DNA of 64,000 nucleotides from an uncultured Lachnospiraceae bacterium (GCA_946182825.1 CAMGZH010000015.1:1-64000), one strand, 5' to 3'. Positions 19,312 to 28,638 are shown, counted from the stretch's first letter. Notes: generated by a model from the sequence alone, not told the origin. A program made the numbers and translations.

Positions 19312-19413
19312 GGAAAAGCGGATTCGTCCGCGAATCTCATGTGAGAAAACAAAAAAATGAGACCAAAGGGAGCCTTCCGTTCAGAGAAATTCATTGAACC
19401 GTAAAGAAATCCA

Positions 19414-20193
19414 CTAACCCAGTGCCACATCCAGTATCATCATCAGTACAAAGCCGACGGCAAACATGACCGTAGCTGTATTGGAATGTTTCCCCTCGGA
19501 CATTTCCGGGATCAGTTCCTCCACAACCACATAGATCATGGCTCCGGCGGCAAAGCTGAGGAAATACGGCAGAACCGGAACGACAAGGCCGGCAGCAAGG
19601 ATGGTCAGGATACCGGCTACCGGTTCTACGGCTCCGGAAAGGACTCCGGCTAGAAAGGTTTTTGGCTTTGACATGCCCTCTGCCCGAAGTGGCATGGAAA
19701 CAATGGCGCCCTCGGGAAAGTTCTGGATGGCAATACCGATGGCAAGAGCAATGGCAGAAGCAGCGGTGAGGTTGCTTTTGCCATACCACCAGCCGGCGAG
19801 AACAACGCCCACCGCCATACCTTCCGGTATGTTGTGCAAGGTGACGGCGAAAAGCAGCTTGGTGGTTCTTGACCAGCCGGTCTTCGGGCCTTCTTCCATA
19901 TGATCCATATGCATGTGTGGGGTAATGATATCCAAAATCAAAAGGAATAGCATACCGATGAGAAAACCGACGGCGGCGGGCACAAAGGCCAGTTTGCCAA
20001 GAGAAGAGGATTGCTCAATGGAAGGAGCAAGAAGACTCCAGAAGCTGGCAGCCACCATAACTCCGGCAGCAAATCCGGTTAGAATCTTTTGGAAAGAAGC
20101 TGAGATGGTACCTCTTAAAAGAAAGACCATCGCGGCGCCGGCTGAGGTTCCAAGGAAAGGAATCAACAGACCGGCCAGGATATTTTCATACAT
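19414..20193 (-). CDS. ZIP-family metal transporter (GufA type)
   Basis: Membrane transporter for divalent metals (zinc, iron or manganese in this family), 259 residues and about eight helices. Metal-site helices carry the ZIP signatures HNIPEGMAVGVV (about 117-128) and IQNFPEGAIVSMPLR (about 154-168), and a histidine-rich loop (PHMHMDHMEEG) lies before the first. Start ATG follows GGAGG. It is 16 nt downstream of the small membrane protein gene and upstream of a broken P-type ATPase, so the group once combined metal uptake and efflux. The 102 bases to the pseudogene contain a GATTCG/CGAATC hairpin (19321-19336) and no clear ribosome site. Confidence 0.92.
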   Translation of the reverse strand: MYENILAGLLIPFLGTSAGAAMVFLLRGTISASFQKILTGFAAGVMVAASFWSLLAPSIEQSSSLGKLAFVPAAVGFLIGMLFLLILDIITPHMHMDHMEEGPKTGWSRTTKLLFAVTLHNIPEGMAVGVVLAGWWYGKSNLTAASAIALAIGIAIQNFPEGAIVSMPLRAEGMSKPKTFLAGVLSGAVEPVAGILTILAAGLVVPVLPYFLSFAAGAMIYVVVEELIPEMSEGKHSNTATVMFAVGFVLMMILDVALG

Positions 20194-20209
20194 GGGCGAA
20201 CCTCCTATG

Positions 20210-20551
20210 TCAGATCATCTCTGTCAGAACAATGCCTCCGGCCATTACGAGGGTAAAGACGGAAAAGACAAAGGTCAGAAGGGTATGCATTCGTCTTCCG
20301 TAGCGGCGCAGGATCAGAACGCTGATAACTGCGTTAGCGATAGAAAGCGGGAGCATGGCAAGGGTGCAGGCGATGGACAGGGTGATCAGCAGGGTGCCGC
20401 TGATCTCATTGCCGACGGTTCCGGCGGCAAACGCCGAGAAACGGGTCAGGGCGTAAAAACCAAAACCGCAGCAGCAGAGCTGGATGATGGTTAAAATATG
20501 ATTGATGATGATCAGTTTTGCTTTTCTATGTTTCTTTTTCTTATTTGTCAT
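20210..20551 (-). CDS. Small multi-pass membrane protein of unknown function
   Basis: 113 residues, with a very basic start (NKKKKHRKAK) followed by about three hydrophobic segments: around residues 14-37, 48-75 and 85-110. No family motif was recognised. It is the first gene of the minus-strand metal group, 16 nt before the ZIP gene, and is read divergently from the MocR regulator. Its promoter -10 lies within the shared dyad. An AAGGAGGA site precedes the ATG with a rather long spacer of about 12 nt. Confidence 0.7.
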   Translation of the reverse strand: MTNKKKKHRKAKLIIINHILTIIQLCCCGFGFYALTRFSAFAAGTVGNEISGTLLITLSIACTLAMLPLSIANAVISVLILRRYGRRMHTLLTFVFSVFTLVMAGGIVLTEMI

Positions 20552-20589
20552 AAACAGTATGTTCCTCCTTGTGTTGTTACCGATTTATC

Positions 20590-20623
20590 ATTATAACAAA
20601 AAATGTACCGGTTTTGCTATAAT
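20590..20623. promoter_or_regulatory. Symmetrical divergent promoter/operator of the MocR regulator
   Basis: An 11-bp inverted repeat (TTATAACAAAA at 20591-20601 and TTTTGCTATAA at 20612-20622, one mismatch, 10-bp spacer) contains a -10 box on each strand: TATAAT at 20618-20623 on plus, and TATAAT read on minus at 20590-20595. The -35 regions are poor on both sides. A protein on this dyad could control both directions. MocR-type regulators commonly control their own and the divergent gene. Confidence 0.65.
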
Positions 20624-20647
20624 AACGGGAAAAGAGGAGGAGAGTAT

Positions 20648-22039
20648 ATGCTGACCTATGATTTTGAAAAGATCGACGGACCGATCTATCTGTATATTTA
20701 TCAATGTATCAAGGACGATATCCTGTCCGGCGTATTAAAACCGGGGGAGAAGCTGCCCTCCAAGCGCTCCTTCGCCAACAATAACGGAATCAGTACCATC
20801 ACCATTCAGAATGCCTATGATCAGCTGATCAGTGAGGGGTATATCTACACGCGTCCAAAGAAGGGATACTATGTCGCCAGAATTGAAGGATTGCAGCGGA
20901 TTCCCAAGCAGAAGGATGTGCATTACGATATTGAGATCCCAAAGAAAAAGGAATTCCGCTATGACATTTCCAGTAACGGGATCAATTCGGATAATTTCCC
21001 TTTTTCCGTCTGGACGAAAATATCCCGGGATGTTATGTCCAATCGAAAAGAAGATCTGATGGAGATCTCACCAACCTCCGGGGTTCTGTGTCTGCGGCAG
21101 GCCATCGCGGATCATTTGAAATCCTTTCGCGGAATGCTGGTGGATCCCGATCAGATCGTTGTAGGAGCGGGAACGGAGTATCTCTACGGTGTGATCATTC
21201 AGCTTTTGGGGCAAAAGGTATATGCCATCGAAAATCCCGGTTATAAGAAACTGACCATGATCTATGGACAAAGAGGGATCGACTGTCGGTATGCCGTTAT
21301 GGATGATGACGGAGTGACCGTGCCGGGGTTGGAAGAGACCGGGGCAGACGTGGCGCATATCTGTCCGAATCATCATTTCCCTACCGGGATCACCATGCCT
21401 GCCAGCAGACGGTATGAGATCCTGGCCTGGGCAAAAGCCGGGGAGGGCCGCTATATTATTGAGGATGACTATGACAGCGAATTCCGTCTGGAGGGAAAGC
21501 CGATTCCCACCCTGTTTTCCATTGACGGCAGTGAAAAGGTCATTTATATGAATACCTTCTCAAAGTCCCTTTCCCCCACCATTCGAATCAGTTATATGGT
21601 TCTTCCGGTGCATCTGGCCAACCTTTTTTACAGGGAGATGTCCTTCTATTCCTGCACGGTTTCCAACTTTGAGCAGTACACTCTGGCGCAGTTTATATCT
21701 CAGGGATATTTCGAGAAGCATATCAACCGGATGCGGTTGTACTATATCCGCCAGAGGAAACGGATCCTGAAGGCATTAAAGGCCAGCGGCCTTATTGAGA
21801 AATGCGGGATCCGGGAGAATGGCTCCGGCCTGCATTTTCTGCTGAAGCTTGATACCTCTAAGTCGGATCAGGAAGTGGAGGCGGAACTGGAGGAAGAGGG
21901 GATCAAGATCCGGGCGCTTTCCGATTACTATCTGACGGAGGGCGATAACCGGCAGCATTACTTCATTGTCAACTATTCGGATCTGACAGAAGATGATATG
22001 GAAAAGGTCGCCGGTGCCCTTTTCCGGGTCCTGCAATAA
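20648..22039 (+). CDS. MocR-family transcription regulator (GntR-HTH fused to aminotransferase-like domain)
   Basis: 463 residues: a winged-helix GntR domain at about 1-80 (GPIYLYIYQCIKDDILSG, KLPSKRSFANNNGISTITIQNAYDQLISEGY) joined to a fold-I PLP aminotransferase-like domain. The PLP lysine is in MNTFSKSLSPTIRISYM (near 305), and the aspartate/tyrosine region EDDYDSEFRL is present, so PLP binding looks intact. MocR proteins use PLP or an aldimine as effector. Start ATG 20648 follows AGAGGAGGAGAG; an in-frame ATG at 20603 lies inside the operator. Divergent from the metal group, with a shared dyad. The effector and targets are not evident. Confidence 0.9.
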   Translation: MLTYDFEKIDGPIYLYIYQCIKDDILSGVLKPGEKLPSKRSFANNNGISTITIQNAYDQLISEGYIYTRPKKGYYVARIEGLQRIPKQKDVHYDIEIPKKKEFRYDISSNGINSDNFPFSVWTKISRDVMSNRKEDLMEISPTSGVLCLRQAIADHLKSFRGMLVDPDQIVVGAGTEYLYGVIIQLLGQKVYAIENPGYKKLTMIYGQRGIDCRYAVMDDDGVTVPGLEETGADVAHICPNHHFPTGITMPASRRYEILAWAKAGEGRYIIEDDYDSEFRLEGKPIPTLFSIDGSEKVIYMNTFSKSLSPTIRISYMVLPVHLANLFYREMSFYSCTVSNFEQYTLAQFISQGYFEKHINRMRLYYIRQRKRILKALKASGLIEKCGIRENGSGLHFLLKLDTSKSDQEVEAELEEEGIKIRALSDYYLTEGDNRQHYFIVNYSDLTEDDMEKVAGALFRVLQ

Positions 22040-22048
22040 AGTGGTTTT

Positions 22049-22077
22049 TTGATAATTCGCCTTTCCTATGGTATGAT
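22049..22077 (+). promoter_or_regulatory. Promoter of the TAXI-TRAP transporter operon
   Basis: TTGATA at 22049-22054 and TATGAT at 22072-22077 are separated by exactly 17 bp. Downstream, before the gene, a 14-bp palindrome CGGGAAGCTTCCCG (22106-22119) may form a leader hairpin or an operator. Confidence 0.7.
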
Positions 22078-22158
22078 TAGAGTTCTCTGGTAACAGAGCG
22101 TTGGTCGGGAAGCTTCCCGGCCGGTTACATGGAAATGCGAAAAATAGGAAGGAAAACA

Positions 22159-23136
22159 ATGAGAAAAATTCGTAAAATTGCAGCGCTTCTTTTGGCAGGC
22201 TGCATGTTGCTGGGTGTTCTCACTGGTTGCACCCCTGCCTCCGATCGAATGATGTTTGGAACCGGAGGAACAGCAGGAACGTATTATTCCTACGGTGGTG
22301 TGCTGGCGCAGTATATGACCAAGTATGCCGGCGTGAAGACCGTAGCGGTGTCCACCGGTGGATCCAAGGTCAATATTCAAAGTATTCAGGACGGGGATTT
22401 TCAGCTGGGCTTTACTCAGTCGGATGTCATGACCTATGGCTGGAACGGAACCCGTGCATTTGAACAGGATGGGGCAACCCATGATTTTCGTGTCCTGGCA
22501 GCCCTCTATGCAGAGACGGTTCAGGTGATCACAATGGATGACTCCATTAAGACCATTGCAGATCTGAAGGGCAAAAGCGTGTCGGTTGGACAGGCCGGAT
22601 CCGGCGTTTATTTTAATGCCATGGATGTGCTTCATGCAGTGGGACTTTCCATTGATGAGATCCGTCCCCAGTACCAGTCCTTTGAGGATTCCAAAGAGGC
22701 GTTAAAGGACGGTAAGATCGATGCCGCCTTCATCGTTGCAGGAGCACCGACCACAGCCATTACAGAACTTGCAACCACCAACGGCGTGAATCTGATCAGC
22801 ATCGACGGGGATCTCCAGAAGAAGATCCTGAAAGAGTGTCCCTACTACGATCCCTATGTCATCCCCGCCGGCACCTATCCGGGACAGAAAGAGGATGTGT
22901 CCACCATTACGGTTCAGGCGACACTGATCGTATCGGCAAAGGCCGATGAGAAGACTGTATACGATATTACAGCGTCTCTTTTTGATCATATGAAGGATAT
23001 TACGGCGGAAAATGCAAAGGGAGCGGAGCTTTCCCTGAAGAACGCAGCCGGCATCACAACGGTTCCTTATCATAAGGGCGCAGCCAGGTATTACAAAGAA
23101 CATGGCATCACCGTTAAGACCGGCGAGAATAAGTAA
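22159..23136 (+). CDS. TAXI-family TRAP transporter substrate-binding lipoprotein
   Basis: Extracytoplasmic solute receptor of a TRAP-T transporter (TAXI/DctP-independent family), 325 residues. Lipoprotein signal peptide with lipobox VLTGC, then the family's GTGGTAGTYYSYGGVLAQYM opening and SQSIQDGDFQLGFTQSD-like segment. TAXI proteins bind organic acids or amino acids such as glutamate; the actual ligand is not readable here. ATG 22159 is preferred because AGGAAGGA precedes it; an ATG at 22129 in frame would push the signal peptide inward. The fused permease gene begins 14 nt after the stop. Confidence 0.92.
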   Translation: MRKIRKIAALLLAGCMLLGVLTGCTPASDRMMFGTGGTAGTYYSYGGVLAQYMTKYAGVKTVAVSTGGSKVNIQSIQDGDFQLGFTQSDVMTYGWNGTRAFEQDGATHDFRVLAALYAETVQVITMDDSIKTIADLKGKSVSVGQAGSGVYFNAMDVLHAVGLSIDEIRPQYQSFEDSKEALKDGKIDAAFIVAGAPTTAITELATTNGVNLISIDGDLQKKILKECPYYDPYVIPAGTYPGQKEDVSTITVQATLIVSAKADEKTVYDITASLFDHMKDITAENAKGAELSLKNAAGITTVPYHKGAARYYKEHGITVKTGENK

Positions 23137-23150
23137 AGGAGGTACATTGC

Positions 23151-25100
23151 GTGAGTGCAAAAACAAACATGAATGCGGTAACTCCGGAGGTTTCCGAGGA
23201 GACCATCAATGCCGTAATGAAAAAATATGACAGAGAGAGCAATACGCGAATCTGGGAGGGAAAAGCCAAAATGGTAGTGGCTATGATCCTGGTGGCATTC
23301 TCTCTCTGGTGCATTTGGGTGACCCTGTTTGCCACCTTTTTGGAAGAGATCCGTCTGACCTCTTTTATGGGACTGATCATTCTTATGGGATTTTTGATCT
23401 ACCCTGCCAAGAAGGGAGAGCAGCGCCCCAACCATATTCCTTGGTACGACCTGATCTTTATGTTGCTTGGAACCGGATCCTACCTGTATTTTACCTTCCA
23501 GGCGAATACCATTATCAATCAGGGAACCCGGTTCTCTTGGTTTCAGATCATCATCGGTATCATTGCCATTGCAGCCCTCATTGAGGTGACAAGGCGATGC
23601 GTGGGGATTCCGATCCTGATCGTGGCGGCCTTCTTTGTGATCTACGCCTTGGCTTACGGACTGACCAACCCACAGTTTTTGGGACGTGTCCGTTATCTGG
23701 TGCGTAATCTCTTTTACACCAAGGAGGGGATTTTTTCCACACCGGTCAATGTATGTTCGAAGTATATTGTTGTCTTCATTATCTTCGGTGCCTTTCTGGA
23801 AAAAACAGGAATTTCAGAATTCTTTATCAAGCTTGCCAACAGTATTGCCGGCCGGTATGCAGGTGGTCCGGCGAAGGTTGCGGTCATTTCCTCCGCTCTT
23901 TGCGGAATGGTCTCCGGTTCTTCCGTTGGTAACACGGTAACCACAGGATCTGTTACGATTCCGATGATGAAGGATACCGGTTATAAGGCAGAGTTTGCAG
24001 GAGCCGTAGAGGCAGCCTCCTCCACCGGTGGACAGATCATGCCGCCGATCATGGGAGCGGCCGCCTTTCTGATGGCAGACTTTGTAGGTGTTCCATATTC
24101 GAGCATCATTGGAAGAGCCGTTCTTCCGGCACTGCTTTATTTTCTGGGGATCTTTATTTCGGTGCATCTTGAGGCAAAGAAGCTTGGTCTTACCGGTATT
24201 CCGAAGGATCAGCTTCCAAAGCTTTCCAAACTGCTGAAAAAGATCTACCTTCTGTTGCCTCTGGTCATGCTGGTGGTATGGGTCTCCGGCAATTTTATGA
24301 CCATGCAGAGGGCAGCGGCGTTTGCCATCCTTTTATCCGTGATCGTCAGTCTGTTTGATGCACAGAACCGGATCACACCGAAGAAGATCCTTCTTGCCCT
24401 TCAGCAGGGCGGAAAGAGCGCTATTACTGTTGGAGCAGCCTGTGGTGTTGCCGGTATCATTTCCGGTGCCATCACCATGACAGGACTGGCCAATGATCTG
24501 ATCAATGCCATTGTAGGTGTTGCCGGCAACCATCTGATCATTGCCCTGGTTCTTACCATGCTTTGCTGTATCGTCCTTGGAATGGGTGTGCCTACCACAG
24601 CAAATTACTGTATTATGGCGGCAACCACAGCGCCGATTCTGGTGCGAATGGGTGTGCCGACCATGGCGGCTCACTTCTTCGTATTCTATTTCGGAATCGT
24701 TGCGGATATTACACCGCCGGTGGCTCTGGCTGCCTATGCCGGCTCTGCCATTGCCAAGAGTAATCCGATGCGGACGGCGTTTAATGCTTCAAAACTTGCG
24801 ATTGCAGCATTTATCGTACCTTATATGTTCTGCTACAATCCGGCCATGCTTCTGATCGATACGACACCGCTTTCCGTTGCCATGATCTCCATAACCTCCA
24901 TTCTGGGAGTCTTTGGGCTGGCAGCAGCGCTGGAAGGCTATTGCTTTACCGGTATGAATCCGGTGATTCGCCTGCTGATTGCCGTATCCGGTCTAATGCT
25001 GATCCATCCGGCGTTTGTTACCGATCTGGCGGGCTTTGCTCTGCTGGTGGCAGGCATGGTATACTTATACACAACATCTAAAAAGAAGCTGGCAAACTAG
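23151..25100 (+). CDS. TRAP transporter fused permease (DctQM type)
   Basis: 649-residue polytopic membrane protein combining the small (4-helix) and large (12-helix) TRAP permease subunits, as usual for TAXI systems. Large-subunit signatures include AAASSTGGQIMPPIMGAAAFLMADFVGVPY and LGMGVPTTANYCIMAATTAPIL, the latter in the second half. It uses a Na+ or H+ gradient to import the ligand delivered by the binding protein. The GTG start follows AAAGGAGG with about 8 nt spacing. It is co-transcribed with the receptor gene and with a cytidylate-kinase-like gene 20 nt later. Confidence 0.93.
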   Translation: MSAKTNMNAVTPEVSEETINAVMKKYDRESNTRIWEGKAKMVVAMILVAFSLWCIWVTLFATFLEEIRLTSFMGLIILMGFLIYPAKKGEQRPNHIPWYDLIFMLLGTGSYLYFTFQANTIINQGTRFSWFQIIIGIIAIAALIEVTRRCVGIPILIVAAFFVIYALAYGLTNPQFLGRVRYLVRNLFYTKEGIFSTPVNVCSKYIVVFIIFGAFLEKTGISEFFIKLANSIAGRYAGGPAKVAVISSALCGMVSGSSVGNTVTTGSVTIPMMKDTGYKAEFAGAVEAASSTGGQIMPPIMGAAAFLMADFVGVPYSSIIGRAVLPALLYFLGIFISVHLEAKKLGLTGIPKDQLPKLSKLLKKIYLLLPLVMLVVWVSGNFMTMQRAAAFAILLSVIVSLFDAQNRITPKKILLALQQGGKSAITVGAACGVAGIISGAITMTGLANDLINAIVGVAGNHLIIALVLTMLCCIVLGMGVPTTANYCIMAATTAPILVRMGVPTMAAHFFVFYFGIVADITPPVALAAYAGSAIAKSNPMRTAFNASKLAIAAFIVPYMFCYNPAMLLIDTTPLSVAMISITSILGVFGLAAALEGYCFTGMNPVIRLLIAVSGLMLIHPAFVTDLAGFALLVAGMVYLYTTSKKKLAN

Positions 25101-25120
25101 CTTCACGAGGAAATGAGATA

Positions 25121-25720
25121 ATGGAAAATATGAAATATCCGGTGATCACCATCAGCCGTGAGTATGCAGCTTACGGAAGAACGGTGGCAAGAAAACTGTC
25201 TGAGCTTTTAGATATTCCGTTCTATGACAGGGACTTTGTGAAAGAAACGGCAAAACACAGCGGCTTTTCCGAGGAAGAGATCGAAAAGGAAGGCGAGTCT
25301 ATGAGCCCGGCCTCCCGTTTCATGAACAGTCTTATGAACAGTTCCATGGAGTACAGCAGCTCCTACGACAGCATTTTCCGTGCACAGAGAGAGGTGCTTT
25401 TGCAGCTGACAAAGAAGCCCTGTATCATTGTAGGGCGATGCGGAGGATTCATCCTGCAACAGGCAGGAATTCCAAGCTTTAATGTTTTTCTCTATGCCGA
25501 TAAGGACGTTCGGATCAAACGTGCGGGAGAACTGGAGGAGAATCGGGGACAAAACCCGAAAAAAGCTCTGGAGAAACACGATTCCCTGCGTGAAACCTAC
25601 TACAGGCAATACACCCATCATGAATTGGGTGACTATCACAGTTATGACATCTGTCTGAACACCGGTGAGATCGGACCGGAACGTTGTGCAGAGATCATCG
25701 CATCCATTGTTCGCATGTAA
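25121..25720 (+). CDS. Cytidylate kinase-like protein with altered P-loop
   Basis: 199 residues. It fits the cytidylate-kinase-like family often annotated near transporters in clostridia: VITISREY start, FYDRDFVKETAKHSGF, an internal IIVGRCGGFILQ and YADKDVRIKRAGELEENRGQ. In kinases of this family the P-loop normally reads like GSGGR after the SREY; here it reads AAYGRT, so nucleotide binding may be altered or the role may be regulatory. It is the last gene of the TAXI-TRAP operon and ends at a terminator. Substrate unknown. Confidence 0.78.
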   Translation: MENMKYPVITISREYAAYGRTVARKLSELLDIPFYDRDFVKETAKHSGFSEEEIEKEGESMSPASRFMNSLMNSSMEYSSSYDSIFRAQREVLLQLTKKPCIIVGRCGGFILQQAGIPSFNVFLYADKDVRIKRAGELEENRGQNPKKALEKHDSLRETYYRQYTHHELGDYHSYDICLNTGEIGPERCAEIIASIVRM

Positions 25721-25726
25721 GCGAAG

Positions 25727-25752
25727 AAAGGCCCCATTTGGGGCCTTTTTTT
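25727..25752 (+). terminator. Intrinsic terminator after TRAP operon
   Basis: AAAGGCCCC pairs with GGGGCCTTT around loop attt, continuing into a seven-T run. Confidence 0.93.
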
Positions 25753-25800
25753 GTGACCATTCTGTGACCAAAGTGAGAGTAAAATTACTCTGAGGATAAT
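25752..25800 (+). promoter_or_regulatory. Candidate activator/operator sites before the c-di-GMP phosphorelay operon
   Basis: Two direct repeats TGTGACCA (25752-25759 and 25763-25770) are spaced 11 bp apart, one helical turn. They are followed by a perfect dyad AGAGTAA-aa-TTACTCT (25776-25791) and a -10-like GATAAT (25795-25800) without a good -35. That pattern suits an activator-dependent promoter. Tentative. Confidence 0.4.
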
Positions 25801-25842
25801 ACCGTCCGTGCGTTGGGAGTAAACTGTTAAGGAGAAAACTGT

Positions 25843-28635
25843 ATGAATGAGAAAGTAAGAAAGTTAACACAGCTTCTTGGATCTCCGGAGCAATCTCCGA
25901 TTCCTTTTGCAGTATATCAGTTTCAGGACGATCAGGTCGTTGTAGTCATGGTCTCCGAAGGGCTTTGCCGGATGGCAAATGTCTCCCGGGAGGAATTGAT
26001 GGACCGGTTCCAGAATAACATGTATGAGTATGTGAATCCCCAGGATGTCATTACCATTGCATCTGCGGCTTACGTGTTTGCAACTCAGGACACGACCTAT
26101 GATGTGGTCTATCGTGAGACGATCAAGGGATGCGACCAGCCCCAGCTGATCCATGCTGTGGGCAGGCATGTCTATACCGATGACGGAGAGCGTTATGCGG
26201 TGGTCACCTATGAGAATGTTACAGAGGCATCTGCGGCAGAGAGTGCAATGGAACAGATCTATGAGAACGCCATCCGGGATTTCTATGAAGAGGATGAGAA
26301 TGCGGTCTGCGTTGTGACGAAGGCTGAGGGTGTGGTGATCTATGCCAATCGAAAGTATCTTGAGATCCTTCAACCTGTAAGGACATACGATTCCGGAGTC
26401 ACCTACTGGGATTACTTTTGCCATGAGCCCCATCCGGAGTTGATCGAGCGGTTTACGGAGTGGTGCGGCAAGGGAGATCAGCTGACAGAGTCCGTTGAGA
26501 GCGGTAAGGCTCTGGTGGTTCGTGTCCGGGAGGTGGACTGGTCCGGCATTCCTGCTTTCATCCTGAATGTGGCAGAACAGAGCGAGATATACCGGGATGA
26601 GCTGACCCATCTTTCCAATCAGACGTACTTTGATCTTACGGCGGCGGATGCCATTGAGAAGGTCAAGGAAGAGGGCAAGGTTCCCATCTGTCTGTTCTAT
26701 GATATTGTGGGCATGCGTCTATATAATAAGCAGAATGGTTTCAGCGCAGGAGATGAGCTGTTGAAGGAGATCACAGAGGTTTTGAAGACGACCTATCCGG
26801 ATGCCCTGATTTCCCGGTTCGATAATGACCATTTCTGCATGATCACCGTTGAGGATGATATGGCAGAGAAGATCGACGCGGTTGAGAAGGAGGTTCGTCT
26901 TCTGGGAGGCGGTTCCAAGATCGAGCTGAAGGTAGGCGTCAGCCGGATCGGTCTGGCGGAGAATCAGACCATTGGAGAGATCTGTGCTCAGGCCCGGATC
27001 GCCGGCGAGAGTATTAAGAGTCAGCCGGATCGTTTCTACTGTATTTATGACGAGGCCTTTGAGCTGGAGATCGCAGAACGCAAGATGATCACGGAGCGCC
27101 TTGATTATGCCATCGAAAGTGGCGAGATCAAGGTATTCTACCAGCCCATTGTTCGCACCTTGACCGGACAGCTGTGCGGTTTTGAAGCTCTGGCCAGATG
27201 GATCAGTCCGGAATTTGGTTTCCTTTCCCCGGGCAGTTTTATCCCGGCACTGGAGCAGTCCCGCCGGATCCACAAGCTGGATTCCTGCGTGATTCGTCAG
27301 ATCTGCAGTGAAATGCGGGAATACATCAATACAAGCGATGTTCCGGCGGTACCGGTTTCCTTTAATCTGTCCCGGCTGGATTTTCTACTCTGCGATATTT
27401 TTGAAGTGCTGGAAGAGGCCGTTGCAAGCAACCATCTGGACAAGTCTCTGATCAACATCGAGATCACAGAGAGTCTTCTGGTGGAGGATGTTCTGATTCG
27501 TGAGGAGATTCAGAAATTCCATGATGCCGGTTACAAGGTTTGGATGGATGATTTTGGCAGCGGATATTCTTCTTTGAATACGTTGAAGGACTATGAGTTC
27601 GACAAGCTTAAGATCGATATGGTTTTCCTGTCTTCCTTCACCCAGAAGTCCAAGGATATCATTGCTTCCATCGTTCAGATGGCCAAGCGGATCGGTATCC
27701 GAACCCTGGCAGAAGGCTGTGAGACCAAAGAACAGTATGAATTCCTCAAGGGAATCGGATGTGAAGAGGTGCAGGGTTATTATTTTGGAAAGCCGAAGCT
27801 TGGCATTGAGAGTCTGCAGCAGATTCTGGACAAGCAGATCATTGTAGAGAAGGCCTGCGAACGGGATCTCTATCAGGCAGCCGGACGTACCTTTTTCCAT
27901 GAAGAGAGCCCACTTGCCATCATTGATTATGAGGAAGATACCTTCTCCCTTCTTCATGAGAATAGAGAGAGTGAGAAGCTGATGGAGCATCTGGGGGTTT
28001 CCAGCAGGAGGGTCATAGATGCGCTGAATCAGGTGGACGGGATCTATTACAGCCTGTTCCACAGGAAGCTGGATGAATGTATCAAGTTTGAGCGACCGGT
28101 ACGTTTTTCCTTCTCTTACAACAATACCTATCTGTCCGTGACGCTGGGTGTCATTGCCAGAAAAGGCGATCATATCGTATGTAAGTTTGAGATGTTTGAT
28201 ACGCAGGTATCCATCAACCATACGGCCCAGAAGAGTGACGTGCTGTCGAAGGATCATAAGCGGACGGTGCTTGTGGCGGATGATGAGCCGGTGAACTGCA
28301 TGATCCTGGGTGAGATGCTCAAGGAGCATTACAATGTATTGTATGCGGAGGATGGACAGGAAGCTCTGGATAAGATTTTTGCCGATCCGGATGGTATTTC
28401 AGCCGTTGTGCTGGATATGGTGATGCCGAATGTCAACGGGATGGAGGTCTTGTACCAGATCCGTAGCAATGAGCAGACCAGATATCTGCCGGTCATTGCC
28501 ATGACAAGTGCGGCCGATCTGGAGATCGATCTGTTGAATTCCGGTGTGAACCAGTTTTTCTCAAAGCCATTAGAGGACAGAGAACTTGTACTTGCCAAGA
28601 TTGAGAATGTAATCCGTAATGCGAGAGGCAGATAG
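25843..28635 (+). CDS. PAS-(degenerate GGDEF)-EAL protein with C-terminal receiver domain
   Basis: 930-residue cytoplasmic c-di-GMP signalling protein. Order: PAS-like regions (about 15-130 and 145-245), a degenerate GGDEF domain (about 250-400) whose active-site loop reads SRFDNDHF instead of GGDEF, an EAL phosphodiesterase domain (about 415-660), a further PAS-like region (about 680-790) and a receiver domain (about 805-925). EAL catalytic residues look intact: FEALARW, NLSRLDF, ITESLL, DDFGSGYSSL, KIDMVFL, AEGCETKEQ. The receiver has VADDEP, phospho-Asp in VVLDMVMP and Lys in FFSKPLE. It probably degrades c-di-GMP under control of phosphorylation by the kinase encoded 3 nt downstream. Confidence 0.9.
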   Translation: MNEKVRKLTQLLGSPEQSPIPFAVYQFQDDQVVVVMVSEGLCRMANVSREELMDRFQNNMYEYVNPQDVITIASAAYVFATQDTTYDVVYRETIKGCDQPQLIHAVGRHVYTDDGERYAVVTYENVTEASAAESAMEQIYENAIRDFYEEDENAVCVVTKAEGVVIYANRKYLEILQPVRTYDSGVTYWDYFCHEPHPELIERFTEWCGKGDQLTESVESGKALVVRVREVDWSGIPAFILNVAEQSEIYRDELTHLSNQTYFDLTAADAIEKVKEEGKVPICLFYDIVGMRLYNKQNGFSAGDELLKEITEVLKTTYPDALISRFDNDHFCMITVEDDMAEKIDAVEKEVRLLGGGSKIELKVGVSRIGLAENQTIGEICAQARIAGESIKSQPDRFYCIYDEAFELEIAERKMITERLDYAIESGEIKVFYQPIVRTLTGQLCGFEALARWISPEFGFLSPGSFIPALEQSRRIHKLDSCVIRQICSEMREYINTSDVPAVPVSFNLSRLDFLLCDIFEVLEEAVASNHLDKSLINIEITESLLVEDVLIREEIQKFHDAGYKVWMDDFGSGYSSLNTLKDYEFDKLKIDMVFLSSFTQKSKDIIASIVQMAKRIGIRTLAEGCETKEQYEFLKGIGCEEVQGYYFGKPKLGIESLQQILDKQIIVEKACERDLYQAAGRTFFHEESPLAIIDYEEDTFSLLHENRESEKLMEHLGVSSRRVIDALNQVDGIYYSLFHRKLDECIKFERPVRFSFSYNNTYLSVTLGVIARKGDHIVCKFEMFDTQVSINHTAQKSDVLSKDHKRTVLVADDEPVNCMILGEMLKEHYNVLYAEDGQEALDKIFADPDGISAVVLDMVMPNVNGMEVLYQIRSNEQTRYLPVIAMTSAADLEIDLLNSGVNQFFSKPLEDRELVLAKIENVIRNARGR

Positions 28636-28638
28636 CCT

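Noticed and set aside
27385..28329. 314-codon minus-strand frame
   Set aside because: Antisense shadow of the EAL/receiver gene; composition not protein-like.
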